A stretch of DNA of 64,000 nt from Pseudomonas sp. S09G 359 (GTDB lineage: Bacteria > Pseudomonadota > Gammaproteobacteria > Pseudomonadales > Pseudomonadaceae): the NCBI RefSeq assembly GCF_002843605.1, contig NZ_CP025263.1:3377501-3441500 (forward strand), read 5' to 3'. How positions within the stretch are numbered: position 1 is the first letter of the stretch; the number at the start of each line of letters is the position of its first letter. A program made the position numbers and the translations under genes. Under the pieces are notes generated by a model. It did no database searches and was not told the origin of the DNA. It saw only the letters and a program-made list of their open reading frames with translations. Below, piece after piece: positions 1 to 9,065 of the stretch.

Positions 1-273
1 GCCATGCCCGCCGACGCGCCCGACGAAAAAGCCGGCTACGCGTTCATGAACTACCTGCTGCGCCCGGAAGTGATGGCCAGCATCACCAACTACGTGCATT
101 ACGCCAACGGTAACGAAGCCGCCGACAGCCTGGTGGACCCGGCGATCAAGGCGGATACCAAGGTGTACCCGAGCCCGGAAATGATGGGCAAGTTGTTCGC
201 GTTGGAGGCGATGCCGTTGAATATCGACCGGATCCGTACGCGAGTGTGGAACACCATCCGTACCGGCCGCTGA
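1..273 (+). CDS. Polyamine ABC transporter substrate-binding protein, C-terminal fragment
   Basis: Only the last 90 codons lie in the window; the frame is open from base 1, so the gene starts upstream. The fragment resembles the C-terminal lobe of PotF/SpuD-type periplasmic putrescine/spermidine-binding proteins: a helix with YAFMNYLLRPEVMASI, then NYVHYANGNEAA and a closing stretch with MPLNIDRIRTRVWNTIRTGR. In that family the product binds polyamines in the periplasm and delivers them to a PotGHI-type permease. No transporter partner is visible. The family call is good; the exact ligand cannot be read from this part. Confidence 0.8.
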   Translation, partial: AMPADAPDEKAGYAFMNYLLRPEVMASITNYVHYANGNEAADSLVDPAIKADTKVYPSPEMMGKLFALEAMPLNIDRIRTRVWNTIRTGR

Positions 274-291
274 AGAAAGGGCGTGGCTCTG

Positions 292-422
292 TGTGGCGAG
301 CGGGCTTGCCCGCGTTGGGCTGCGCAGCAGCCCCGAGACCTGCCACCGGGTTTACCTGACAAACCGCATTGGTCTTTGCTGGGGCCGCTTCGCGCCCCAA
401 CGCGGGCAAGCCCGCTCGCCAC
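292..422. repeat. REP/BIME-type inverted repeat pair
   Basis: TGTGGCGAGCGGGCTTGCCC at the left is matched in inverse orientation by GGGCAAGCCCGCTCGCCACA at the right, with a GC-rich centre. The same core recurs at 16284, 29029, 38434 and 46010. It lies just after the polyamine-binding gene and can form a long hairpin, so it may also act as a transcription stop. Confidence 0.85.
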
Positions 423-535
423 AAATAACATGGGTGTCCCGGTTATCGGGGGCAACTGTAATTATATTAGCCGTAGTGGCTGTTTAATGTTGCTAATGAC
501 ACCGTGACAATATATTGGATCCATTATTCAACTAG

Positions 536-554
536 GCCGCCCAACTTGGGCGGC
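536..554 (+). terminator. Short perfect hairpin, possible terminator
   Basis: GCCGCCCAA and TTGGGCGGC form a 9-bp perfect stem around one base, followed by CTTTACCTCTATTT. The T-tract is interrupted, so this is a weak intrinsic terminator at best. It separates the polyamine gene and REP from the protease promoter region. Nothing else recognisable lies between 423 and 648. Confidence 0.4.
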
Positions 555-648
555 TTTACCTCTATTTAATATTTAAATAAGTCCCGCTGTCTTTTGTCGG
601 ACAAAATTGAAGGCGCCCAATAGATACGGCCTCGTACTTCCTGATGTT

Positions 649-678
649 ATTTGCGCAGCATGTTTTTGCCGCGCAAAT
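649..678. promoter_or_regulatory. Inverted repeat upstream of aprA
   Basis: ATTTGCGC (649-656) and GCGCAAAT (671-678) are perfect 8-bp arms with a 14-base spacer, about 130 bp before the aprA start. The position fits an operator or an RNA hairpin in the aprA leader. No known binding-site consensus is recognised. Confidence 0.35.
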
Positions 679-783
679 AGATGTAGACGAATGATTTCAA
701 GTTGTGTCAGTTTTCTTACGCCTTCAAAAGAGGCGAGTGATAGGACGATCTCGCCCGCGGGGTTCCTATCGATCAAAGACTGA

Positions 784-2244
<1,461 letters not shown>

Positions 2245-2250
2245 TGCAAG

Positions 2251-2274
2251 AGCGCGGCGTTTCGGCGCCGCGCT
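2251..2274 (+). terminator. Hairpin between aprA and aprI (likely attenuator)
   Basis: AGCGCGGCG and CGCCGCGCT form a perfect 9-bp stem with a 6-base loop starting 7 bases after the aprA stop, followed by TTTGCCC. The T-run is short, so partial termination or 3'-end protection of aprA mRNA is more likely than a full stop. That would let protease exceed inhibitor and exporter. Confidence 0.55.
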
Positions 2275-2293
2275 TTGCCCAGGGAGCGTAAAG

Positions 2294-2662
2294 ATGCAGC
2301 GTTTTTTCAACTTGATCGCCTGCGTTTTGCAGGTGATGTTCGTGTCGGCAGGAGCCCACGTCATGGCGAGCAGTCTTGTTTTACCCACCAGCGCCCAGTT
2401 GGCCGGGCACTGGCAATTGCACCAGGCAGGCCAGGTATGTGCCGTGGACCTGCTGGAAGCGGCGAATGCCCTGGGCGGTGATGTGGCCTGTGTTGCGCAA
2501 TGGCTGGGGGACAAACCCCTGAGCTGGTCGCCGACACCCGATGGCATCTGGCTGATGAACGCCGAAGGCAGCGGCATTACCCATTTGAATCGGCAGAAAG
2601 AAGGTGAATACCAGGGGCGTACCCCGTCCGGCGCGGTAGTTGTATTGCAGCGCGTGCCTTAG
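2294..2662 (+). CDS. aprI: Alkaline protease inhibitor AprI/Inh
   Basis: A 122-residue periplasmic protein with an N-terminal signal peptide (hydrophobic residues to about 25, ending SAGAHVMA). The mature part begins SSLVLPTSAQLAGHW and contains two cysteines (C in QVCAVDLL and in VACVAQWL), the pattern of the Inh family, an eight-stranded barrel whose N-terminus plugs the serralysin active site. It protects the periplasm from any protease that leaks there. It sits between aprA and aprD as in related loci. GGGAG 11 bases upstream supports the ATG at 2294. Confidence 0.92.
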   Translation: MQRFFNLIACVLQVMFVSAGAHVMASSLVLPTSAQLAGHWQLHQAGQVCAVDLLEAANALGGDVACVAQWLGDKPLSWSPTPDGIWLMNAEGSGITHLNRQKEGEYQGRTPSGAVVVLQRVP

Positions 2663-2755
2663 TTAGCGTTAAACCGGTATTTATTAGTTGGCCGCCCCGC
2701 ATCAGGGGCCGGGGCAACTATTGCGCGTCGTTTGGTTCAAGGAAGATCATTAGAG

Positions 2756-4507
2756 ATGGCCAAGCCCACTGCCGTGGCGCCTTTATTCAAAGCGCTGGGT
2801 GAATATAAGAGTATCTTGATCAGTGTTGGCTGCTTCACGGCATTAATTAACCTGTTAATGCTGGTGCCCTCGATTTACATGCTGCAAGTGTACGATCGTG
2901 TACTGTCCTCGCAGAATGAAACCACCTTGGTGATGTTGACGCTGATGGTCGTGGGGTTCTTCGCGTTTATTGGTACCCTGGAAGTTATTCGCAGTTTTAT
3001 CGTGATCCGCATCGGCAGCCAGCTGGAGCGGCGTTTCAACTTGCGCGTGTACAAGGCCGCGTTTGAACGCAACCTGCAGCGCGGCCAGGGGCATGCCGGG
3101 CAGTCGCTCGGGGATTTGACCCATATTCGCCAATTCATCACCGGACCGGCACTGTTCGCGTTTTTCGATGCGCCGTGGTTTCCCATCTATCTGTTTGTGA
3201 TCTTCCTCTTCAACGTCTGGCTTGGCGTGTTGGCCACCGCCGGGGCGGTGCTGTTGATTGGCCTGGCGTGCCTCAATGAGTACCTGACCAAAAAGCCCCT
3301 GGGCGAAGCCAGCGGTTACTCCCAGCAATCGACCCAGCTGGCCACCAGCCATTTGCACAATGCCGAAACCATCCAGGCCATGGGCATGCTGGGCGCGTTG
3401 CGCGCCCGCTGGTTTGCCGTGCACTCGAAATTCCTGGGGTTGCAGAACACTGCCAGTGACACCGGCTCGGTGATCACCGCGTTGAGCAAGTCCCTGCGCC
3501 TGTGCCTGCAATCCCTGGTGCTGGGGCTGGGGGCGCTGCTGGTGATCAGGGGCGATATGACCGCCGGGATGATGATCGCCGGTTCCATCCTGATGGGCCG
3601 GGTGCTCAGCCCCATCGACCAGTTGATTGCGGTGTGGAAGCAATGGAGTTCGGCCAAGCTGGCTTACCAGCGCCTGGATGAGCTGCTGCGCGAGTGCCCG
3701 CCGGACAGTGCGCCGATGAAACTGCCGGCGCCGAAGGGCCAGGTTAGTTTCGAACAGGTCAGCGCGGGCCCGCCGGGGCGGCGCCTGGCCACCCTACAGC
3801 AGGTCAGCTTCAACCTTAGCGCTGGCGAAGTGCTGGGCGTGCTCGGCGCCTCGGGCTCCGGCAAATCGACCCTGGCCCGGGTGCTGGTGGGTGTGTGGCC
3901 AACCCTGGCCGGCACCGTACGCCTGGACGGTGCGGATATCCATCGCTGGGACCGCGACGACCTCGGCCCGCACATCGGCTATCTGCCCCAGGACATCGAA
4001 CTGTTCAGCGGCAGCATCGCCGACAACATCGCGCGTTTTCGCCAGGCTGACCCGGCATTAGTGGTGCAGGCCGCACAACAAGCCGGTGTGCATGAATTGA
4101 TCCTGCGTTTGCCCCAAGGCTACGACACGCTGCTGGGCGACAACGGCGGCGGCCTGTCCGGCGGGCAGAAACAACGCGTGGCACTGGCCCGTGCGTTATA
4201 CGACGGGCCGCGCCTGATCGTGCTGGATGAACCCAACTCCAACCTCGATACCGTCGGCGAAGCCGCACTGGCCAGCGCCATCGTGCAGATGAAGGCCCAG
4301 GGCAGCAGCGTGGTGTTGGTCACTCACCGCTCTTCGGCACTGGCCCAGGCCGACAAGCTGCTGGTCCTCAGCGAAGGGCACTTGCAGGCATTCGGGCCGA
4401 GCCAGGAGGTGCTGCGCGCGTTGTCCGGCCAGCAGGAGGCGCCCAAGGAAAAGACCGGGGTGAGTTTCAGTCGTCAGTATCAAGCCGGAAGGAATCCAGG
4501 CGCATGA
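2756..4507 (+). CDS. aprD: Type I secretion ABC transporter AprD
   Basis: Inner-membrane ATPase/permease that energises export of the protease and probably the lipase. The N-terminal half has membrane helices (for example the hydrophobic run after KALGEYKSIL, and a segment near residue 150). The nucleotide-binding domain shows Walker A GASGSGKST at 364-372, signature LSGGQKQR, Walker B LIVLDEP and the switch histidine in VTHR. A TTG at 2732 is possible, but ATG 2756 gives the expected MAKPT start behind AAGGAAG. Length 583, usual for PrtD/AprD. The stop overlaps the aprE start as ATGA, indicating translational coupling. Confidence 0.95.
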   Translation: MAKPTAVAPLFKALGEYKSILISVGCFTALINLLMLVPSIYMLQVYDRVLSSQNETTLVMLTLMVVGFFAFIGTLEVIRSFIVIRIGSQLERRFNLRVYKAAFERNLQRGQGHAGQSLGDLTHIRQFITGPALFAFFDAPWFPIYLFVIFLFNVWLGVLATAGAVLLIGLACLNEYLTKKPLGEASGYSQQSTQLATSHLHNAETIQAMGMLGALRARWFAVHSKFLGLQNTASDTGSVITALSKSLRLCLQSLVLGLGALLVIRGDMTAGMMIAGSILMGRVLSPIDQLIAVWKQWSSAKLAYQRLDELLRECPPDSAPMKLPAPKGQVSFEQVSAGPPGRRLATLQQVSFNLSAGEVLGVLGASGSGKSTLARVLVGVWPTLAGTVRLDGADIHRWDRDDLGPHIGYLPQDIELFSGSIADNIARFRQADPALVVQAAQQAGVHELILRLPQGYDTLLGDNGGGLSGGQKQRVALARALYDGPRLIVLDEPNSNLDTVGEAALASAIVQMKAQGSSVVLVTHRSSALAQADKLLVLSEGHLQAFGPSQEVLRALSGQQEAPKEKTGVSFSRQYQAGRNPGA

Positions 4508-5805
4508 GCAGCATCACTTTTGAGCAACGCGACGCGGGGTTTTTCGTGCGTTTGGGCTGGTGGCTGACGGTACTCGGCGCCGGTGGGTTTTTCCTCTGGG
4601 CCAGCCTGGCGCCACTGGACCAAGGCATTCCGGTGCAGGGTACGGTGGTGGTGTCGGGCAAACGCAAGGCGGTGCAAACCTTCAGCCCCGGCGTGGTCAG
4701 CCGGATACTGGTGAGGGAGGGCGAGGCGGTGAAGCAGGGCCAGCCATTGTTTCGTCTCGACCAGACCCAGAGCCAGGCCGACGTACAATCCCTGCAAGCC
4801 CAGTACCGCATGGCCTGGGCCAGTGTGGCCCGCTGGCAGAGCGAGCGTGACAACCACGCCAGCATCCGCTTTCCCGCTGAGCTGAGCGCCAACCCCGAGC
4901 CAGCCCTGGCGCTGGTGCTGGAAGGCCAACGCCAGTTGTTCAGCAGCCGCCGCGAAGCCTTTGCCCGTGAGCAGGGGGGCATCCGCGCCAATATCGACGG
5001 CGCCGCCGCGCAACTCGCTGGCATGCGCCGTGCCCGCAGCGACTTGAATGCCCAGGCCCAATCCCTGCGCGACCAACTGGCCAACCTGCAACCCCTCGCC
5101 GACAACGGCTACATCCCGCGCAACCGGCTGATGGAATACCAACGCCAGTTGTCCCAGGTGCAACAGGACCTGGCGCAGAACACCGGTGAAAGTGGCCGGG
5201 TGGAGCAGGGCATCCTTGAATCGCGGCTGAAATTGCAACAGCACAGTGAGGAATACCAGAAGGAGGTACGCAGCCAGCTCGCCGACGCGCAGTTGCGCAG
5301 CCTGACCCTGGAGCAGCAACTCACCTCGGCCGGCTTCGACCTGCAACACAGCGACATCAACGCCCCGGCTGATGGCATTGCAGTCAACCTCAGCGTGCAT
5401 ACCGAGGGCGCCGTGGTGCGCGCCGGTGAAACCCTGCTGGAGATTGTGCCCCAGGGCACCCAGCTGGAAGTGGAGGGGCATCTGCCGGTGCACCTGGTGG
5501 ATAAGGTCGGCACGCACCTGCCGGTGGATATCCTCTTCACCGCTTTCAACCAGAGCCGCACCCCGCGTGTGCCGGGTGAGGTCAGCCTGATTTCCGCCGA
5601 CCAGATGCTGGATGAGAAGACCGGCGCGCCGTATTACGTGCTGCGCACCACGGTGAGCGAAGCGGCGCTGGAGAAACTCCAGGGCCTGGTGATCAAGCCG
5701 GGCATGCCCGCCGAAATGTTCGTGCGCACCGGCGAGCGGTCGTTGCTCAATTACCTGTTCAAGCCGCTGCTGGATCGCGCCGGCTCCGCGTTGACCGAGG
5801 AATGA
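4504..5805 (+). CDS. aprE: Type I secretion membrane fusion protein AprE
   Basis: A 433-residue HlyD/PrtE-family periplasmic adaptor linking AprD to AprF. One transmembrane helix near residues 18-38 follows a short cytoplasmic tail. A biotinyl-lipoyl-like half (VVSRILVREGEAVKQGQPLFRLD) precedes long coiled-coil segments rich in Gln, Leu and Arg (about 75-290), then the second lipoyl half and a beta-barrel. It overlaps aprD and aprF by 4 bp each, so DEF are co-translated in the stoichiometric order of a type I system. Confidence 0.95.
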   Translation: MSSITFEQRDAGFFVRLGWWLTVLGAGGFFLWASLAPLDQGIPVQGTVVVSGKRKAVQTFSPGVVSRILVREGEAVKQGQPLFRLDQTQSQADVQSLQAQYRMAWASVARWQSERDNHASIRFPAELSANPEPALALVLEGQRQLFSSRREAFAREQGGIRANIDGAAAQLAGMRRARSDLNAQAQSLRDQLANLQPLADNGYIPRNRLMEYQRQLSQVQQDLAQNTGESGRVEQGILESRLKLQQHSEEYQKEVRSQLADAQLRSLTLEQQLTSAGFDLQHSDINAPADGIAVNLSVHTEGAVVRAGETLLEIVPQGTQLEVEGHLPVHLVDKVGTHLPVDILFTAFNQSRTPRVPGEVSLISADQMLDEKTGAPYYVLRTTVSEAALEKLQGLVIKPGMPAEMFVRTGERSLLNYLFKPLLDRAGSALTEE

Positions 5806-7145
5806 GCATGAAACCTGTGTTCATCGCCTTATTGCTGGTCAGCGCCAATGCCCAGGCGGCCATGGGCCCGTTCGATGTGTACGAGCAGGCCCTGCGCAAC
5901 GACCCGGTATTCCTCGGCGCCCTCAAGGCGCGCGACGCCGGCCTGGAAAACCGTGCTATCGGCCGCGCTGGCCTGTTGCCCAAGCTGTCCTACAACTACA
6001 ACAAGGGCCGCAACAACTCCCAGGCGACCTTGCCCGACGGGCGCGGCGGCAGTTACCACGACGACCGCAACTACAACAGCTACGGCTCGACCTTCAGCCT
6101 GCAACAGCCGCTGTTCGACTACGAGGCCTACGCCAACTACCGCAAGGGCGTGGCCCAGGCACTGTTCGCCGATGAAAGCTTTCGCGACAAGAGCCAGGCG
6201 CTGCTGGTGCGGGTGCTGAGCTATTACACCCAGGCGCTGTTTGCCCAGGACCAGATCGACATTGCCCGCGCCAAGAAAAAGGCATTCGAGCAGCAGTTCC
6301 AGCAGAACCGGCACCTGTTCGAGCAGGGCGAGGGCACGCGCACCGATATTCTCGAAGCCGAGTCGCGCTATGAACTGGCCACGGCCGAAGAGATCCAGGC
6401 GCTGGATGAGCAGGATGCTTCGCTACGTGAACTGGGCGCATTGATTGGCGTGCAGAGCGTCGACATCCATGACCTTGCGCCGTTGAACCAGGGTTTCGCC
6501 GCGTTCACCCTGGCACCGGCCAACTTCGACACTTGGCATGAGCTGGCGATCAGCAACAACCCCACGCTCGCGTCCCAACGCCAGGCGCTGGAAGTGGCGC
6601 GTTTTGAAGTGGAGCGCAACCGTGCCGGGCATTTGCCCAAGGTCACCGCCTATGCCAGCTCGCGCCAGCAGGAGTCTGACAGCGGCAACACCTACAACCA
6701 GCGTTATGACACCAATACCATTGGTGTCGAGGTCAGCCTGCCGCTGTACGCCGGTGGCGGTATTTCGGCCTCCACGCGCCAGGCCAGCCGCGCCATGGAG
6801 CAGGCCGAGTACGAGCTGGAAGGCAAGACCCGCGAAACCCTGATCGAGCTGCGCCGGCAGTTCAGCGCGTGCCTGTCGGGGGTGAGCAAATTGCGCGCTT
6901 ATCAAAAGGCCCTGGCGTCCGCGGAAGCGCTGGTGGTGTCGACCAAGCAAAGCATCCTCGGTGGCGAGCGCGTCAACCTTGATGCCTTGAACGCCGAGCA
7001 GCAGCTCTACAGCACCCGTCGCGACTTGGCCCAGGCGCGCTACGACTATTTGATGGCCTGGACCAAATTGCATTACTACGCCGGCAACCTGCGTGACACC
7101 GACCTGGCCAAGGTGGACGAGGCCTTTGGCCCGACACCGCACTGA
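5802..7145 (+). CDS. aprF: Type I secretion outer membrane protein AprF
   Basis: A 447-residue TolC-family trimeric outer membrane channel. A signal peptide ends near residue 18-20 (LLLVSANAQA). The mature protein has the repeated helical hairpins of the family, with FDVYEQALRNDPVFLGA near the start and the homologous DTWHELAISNNPTLASQ halfway, showing the internal duplication. It completes the AprDEF exporter. The start overlaps the aprE stop; a second Met at codon 3 is also possible. Confidence 0.95.
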   Translation: MSMKPVFIALLLVSANAQAAMGPFDVYEQALRNDPVFLGALKARDAGLENRAIGRAGLLPKLSYNYNKGRNNSQATLPDGRGGSYHDDRNYNSYGSTFSLQQPLFDYEAYANYRKGVAQALFADESFRDKSQALLVRVLSYYTQALFAQDQIDIARAKKKAFEQQFQQNRHLFEQGEGTRTDILEAESRYELATAEEIQALDEQDASLRELGALIGVQSVDIHDLAPLNQGFAAFTLAPANFDTWHELAISNNPTLASQRQALEVARFEVERNRAGHLPKVTAYASSRQQESDSGNTYNQRYDTNTIGVEVSLPLYAGGGISASTRQASRAMEQAEYELEGKTRETLIELRRQFSACLSGVSKLRAYQKALASAEALVVSTKQSILGGERVNLDALNAEQQLYSTRRDLAQARYDYLMAWTKLHYYAGNLRDTDLAKVDEAFGPTPH

Positions 7146-7181
7146 TTCGCTTCTTCGACCAATAACAAAAGAGGCAATACC

Positions 7182-8594
7182 ATGGGTGTGTTTGACTATA
7201 AAAACTTCGGGGCCGAGGGCTCCAAAGTGCTGTTCGCCGATGCCATGGCGATCACCTTGTATACCTACCACAACCTGGATAACGGCTTTGCCGTGGGCTA
7301 TCAGCACAACGGGTTGGGTCTCGGTCTGCCGGCCACGCTGGTCGGTGCGCTGCTCGGCAGCAGCGACTCACAGGGTGTAATTCCGGGTATCCCCTGGAAC
7401 CCCGATTCGGAAAAAGCCGCCCTCGACGCGGTGCAAAAAGCCGGCTGGACGCCCATCAGCGCCAGCGCCCTGGGCTACGCCGGTAAGGTTGACGCCAGGG
7501 GCACGTTCTTTGGTGAAAAGGCCGGCTACACCACGGCCCAGGTCGAGGTGCTGGGCAAGTACGATGACGCGGGCCAACTGTTGGAAATCGGCATTGGCTT
7601 TCGTGGCACCTCCGGCCCACGGGAAAGTTTGATCAGCGATTCCATCGGCGACCTGGTCAGCGACCTGCTCGCAGCGCTGGGGCCCAAGGATTATGCGCGG
7701 AACTACGCCGGTGAAGCCTTTGGCGGCTTGCTCAAAAACGTCGCCGACTATGCCACCGCCCATGGCCTGAGCGGTGCGGACGTGTTGGTCAGCGGCCACA
7801 GCCTGGGCGGCTTGGCTGTCAACAGCATGGCCGACTTGAGCAGCAGCCAATGGGCGGGTTTCTATAAGGATGCCCACTACGTGGCCTACGCCTCGCCGAC
7901 CCAGAGCGCCGGCGACAAGGTGTTCAATGTCGGCTATGAAAACGACCCGGTGTTTCGCGCGCTGGATGGCTCATCCTTCAATTGGTCATCCCTGGGCGTG
8001 CACGACACACCCCATGCCTCGACCACCGACAATATTGTCAGCTTCAACGACCACTACGCGTCGACGCTGTGGAATGTGCTGCCGTTTTCCATCACCAACC
8101 TGCCAACCTGGATTTCGCATTTGCCCAGCGGTTATGGCGACGGCATGACGCGCATCCTGGAGTCCGGGTTCTATGAGCAGATGACCCGCGACGCCACGAT
8201 TATCGTCGCCAACCTGTCCGACCCGGCCCGGGCCAACACCTGGGTGCAGGACCTCAACCGCAATGCCGAGCCGCACAAGGGCCCGACCTTTATCATCGGC
8301 AGCGACGGCAACGACCTGATCCAGGGCGGCAAGGGCGCGGACTTTATCGAGGGTGGCAAGGGTAATGACACGATTCGCGACAACAGCGGGCATAACACCT
8401 TGTTGTTCAGCGGCGATTTTGGCCAGGACCGGGTGATTGGCTATCAGCCCACGGACACGCTGGTGTTTAAAGATGTGCAGAGAAATATGGACGTGCGCGA
8501 ACACGGCTCGGATACGGTGATCAGCTTCGGCGCGGATACAGTGACGTTGGTGGGGGTGGTTGGGCTGACGGGGGAGGGGATTATCATCGGTTAA
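7182..8594 (+). CDS. lipA: Family I.3 extracellular lipase (LipA/TliA type)
   Basis: A 470-residue triacylglycerol lipase without signal peptide, secreted by a type I system. The nucleophile elbow GHSLG places Ser207; Asp255 (in ENDPVF) and His313 (in WISHLP) fall at the positions expected for the family I.3 triad. RTX repeats (GSDGNDLIQG, GGKGADFIEG, GGKGNDTIRD) lie near 365-395 and the C-terminus is hydrophobic. RBS AGAGG precedes ATG 7182. In several P. fluorescens strains lipA ends the aprX-inh-aprDEF locus, often after two autotransporter protease genes; here it follows aprF directly. At 470 residues it is lipase-sized, not the longer polyurethanase PueA. Confidence 0.93.
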   Translation: MGVFDYKNFGAEGSKVLFADAMAITLYTYHNLDNGFAVGYQHNGLGLGLPATLVGALLGSSDSQGVIPGIPWNPDSEKAALDAVQKAGWTPISASALGYAGKVDARGTFFGEKAGYTTAQVEVLGKYDDAGQLLEIGIGFRGTSGPRESLISDSIGDLVSDLLAALGPKDYARNYAGEAFGGLLKNVADYATAHGLSGADVLVSGHSLGGLAVNSMADLSSSQWAGFYKDAHYVAYASPTQSAGDKVFNVGYENDPVFRALDGSSFNWSSLGVHDTPHASTTDNIVSFNDHYASTLWNVLPFSITNLPTWISHLPSGYGDGMTRILESGFYEQMTRDATIIVANLSDPARANTWVQDLNRNAEPHKGPTFIIGSDGNDLIQGGKGADFIEGGKGNDTIRDNSGHNTLLFSGDFGQDRVIGYQPTDTLVFKDVQRNMDVREHGSDTVISFGADTVTLVGVVGLTGEGIIIG

Positions 8595-8598
8595 ACCT

Positions 8599-8641
8599 GT
8601 GGGAGGGGGCTAGTCGAGTCGTCGCACCGCCCCTCCCACAT
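8599..8641. terminator. REP-like hairpin terminator between lipA and the lipoprotein gene
   Basis: TGTGGGAGGGGC-type and GCCCCTCCCACA arms flank a short loop just after the lipase stop, followed by TTTGATT. It sits between convergent genes and can stop transcription from both sides. It is a single REP-derived unit of the GTGGGAGGGG class, unlike the GCGGGC class elsewhere. Confidence 0.7.
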
Positions 8642-8654
8642 TTGATTGGCTGAA

Positions 8655-8873
8655 TCAGTCTTCTTTGCGTACGGTGGCGACGTCGTCGGCCTTGACGCGG
8701 ATGCGCTTGCCGGCAATGTCAGTGAACTCGTAGAAACCGTCGGCGGTCTTGGTTTTTGGGGAATCCTTGGTCAAATACTGCGTGCCGTTTTGCAGTGTCA
8801 CTACGGTTTGCGTCGCGCAACCGGCCAATAGCAGAAAAGTGAGTGCAACCAGTGGCAGACCCAAATTCTTCAT
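8655..8873 (-). CDS. YgdI/YgdR-like small lipoprotein
   Basis: A 72-residue lipoprotein: signal MKNLGLPLVALTFLLLAGC with the lipobox LAGC, then a small SH3-like beta domain (VVTLQNGTQYLTKD, YEFTDIAGKRIRVKADDV) typical of the YgdI/YgdR (DUF903) family. Function unknown; E. coli homologues are small outer-envelope lipoproteins. A Met two codons upstream (8879) is equally possible; both have AAGG-type ribosome sites. It converges on lipA. Confidence 0.85.
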   Translation of the reverse strand: MKNLGLPLVALTFLLLAGCATQTVVTLQNGTQYLTKDSPKTKTADGFYEFTDIAGKRIRVKADDVATVRKED

Positions 8874-9065
8874 GTTCATAACCCTTACCTTTAACCCTGA
8901 AAAATCCCACGCCATGGGCGCGGGCCACAAATGTTACGCCATCGACTCACCCATCTGATCACTTTTATCCAGAAAGTTGCCTGCGCCATTTATCCATTAC
9001 CGATTGCAACAAGGCTTTTACGTCGTCACTCTGTATACATAACCAGTATTTGATCCTTGCGTACC

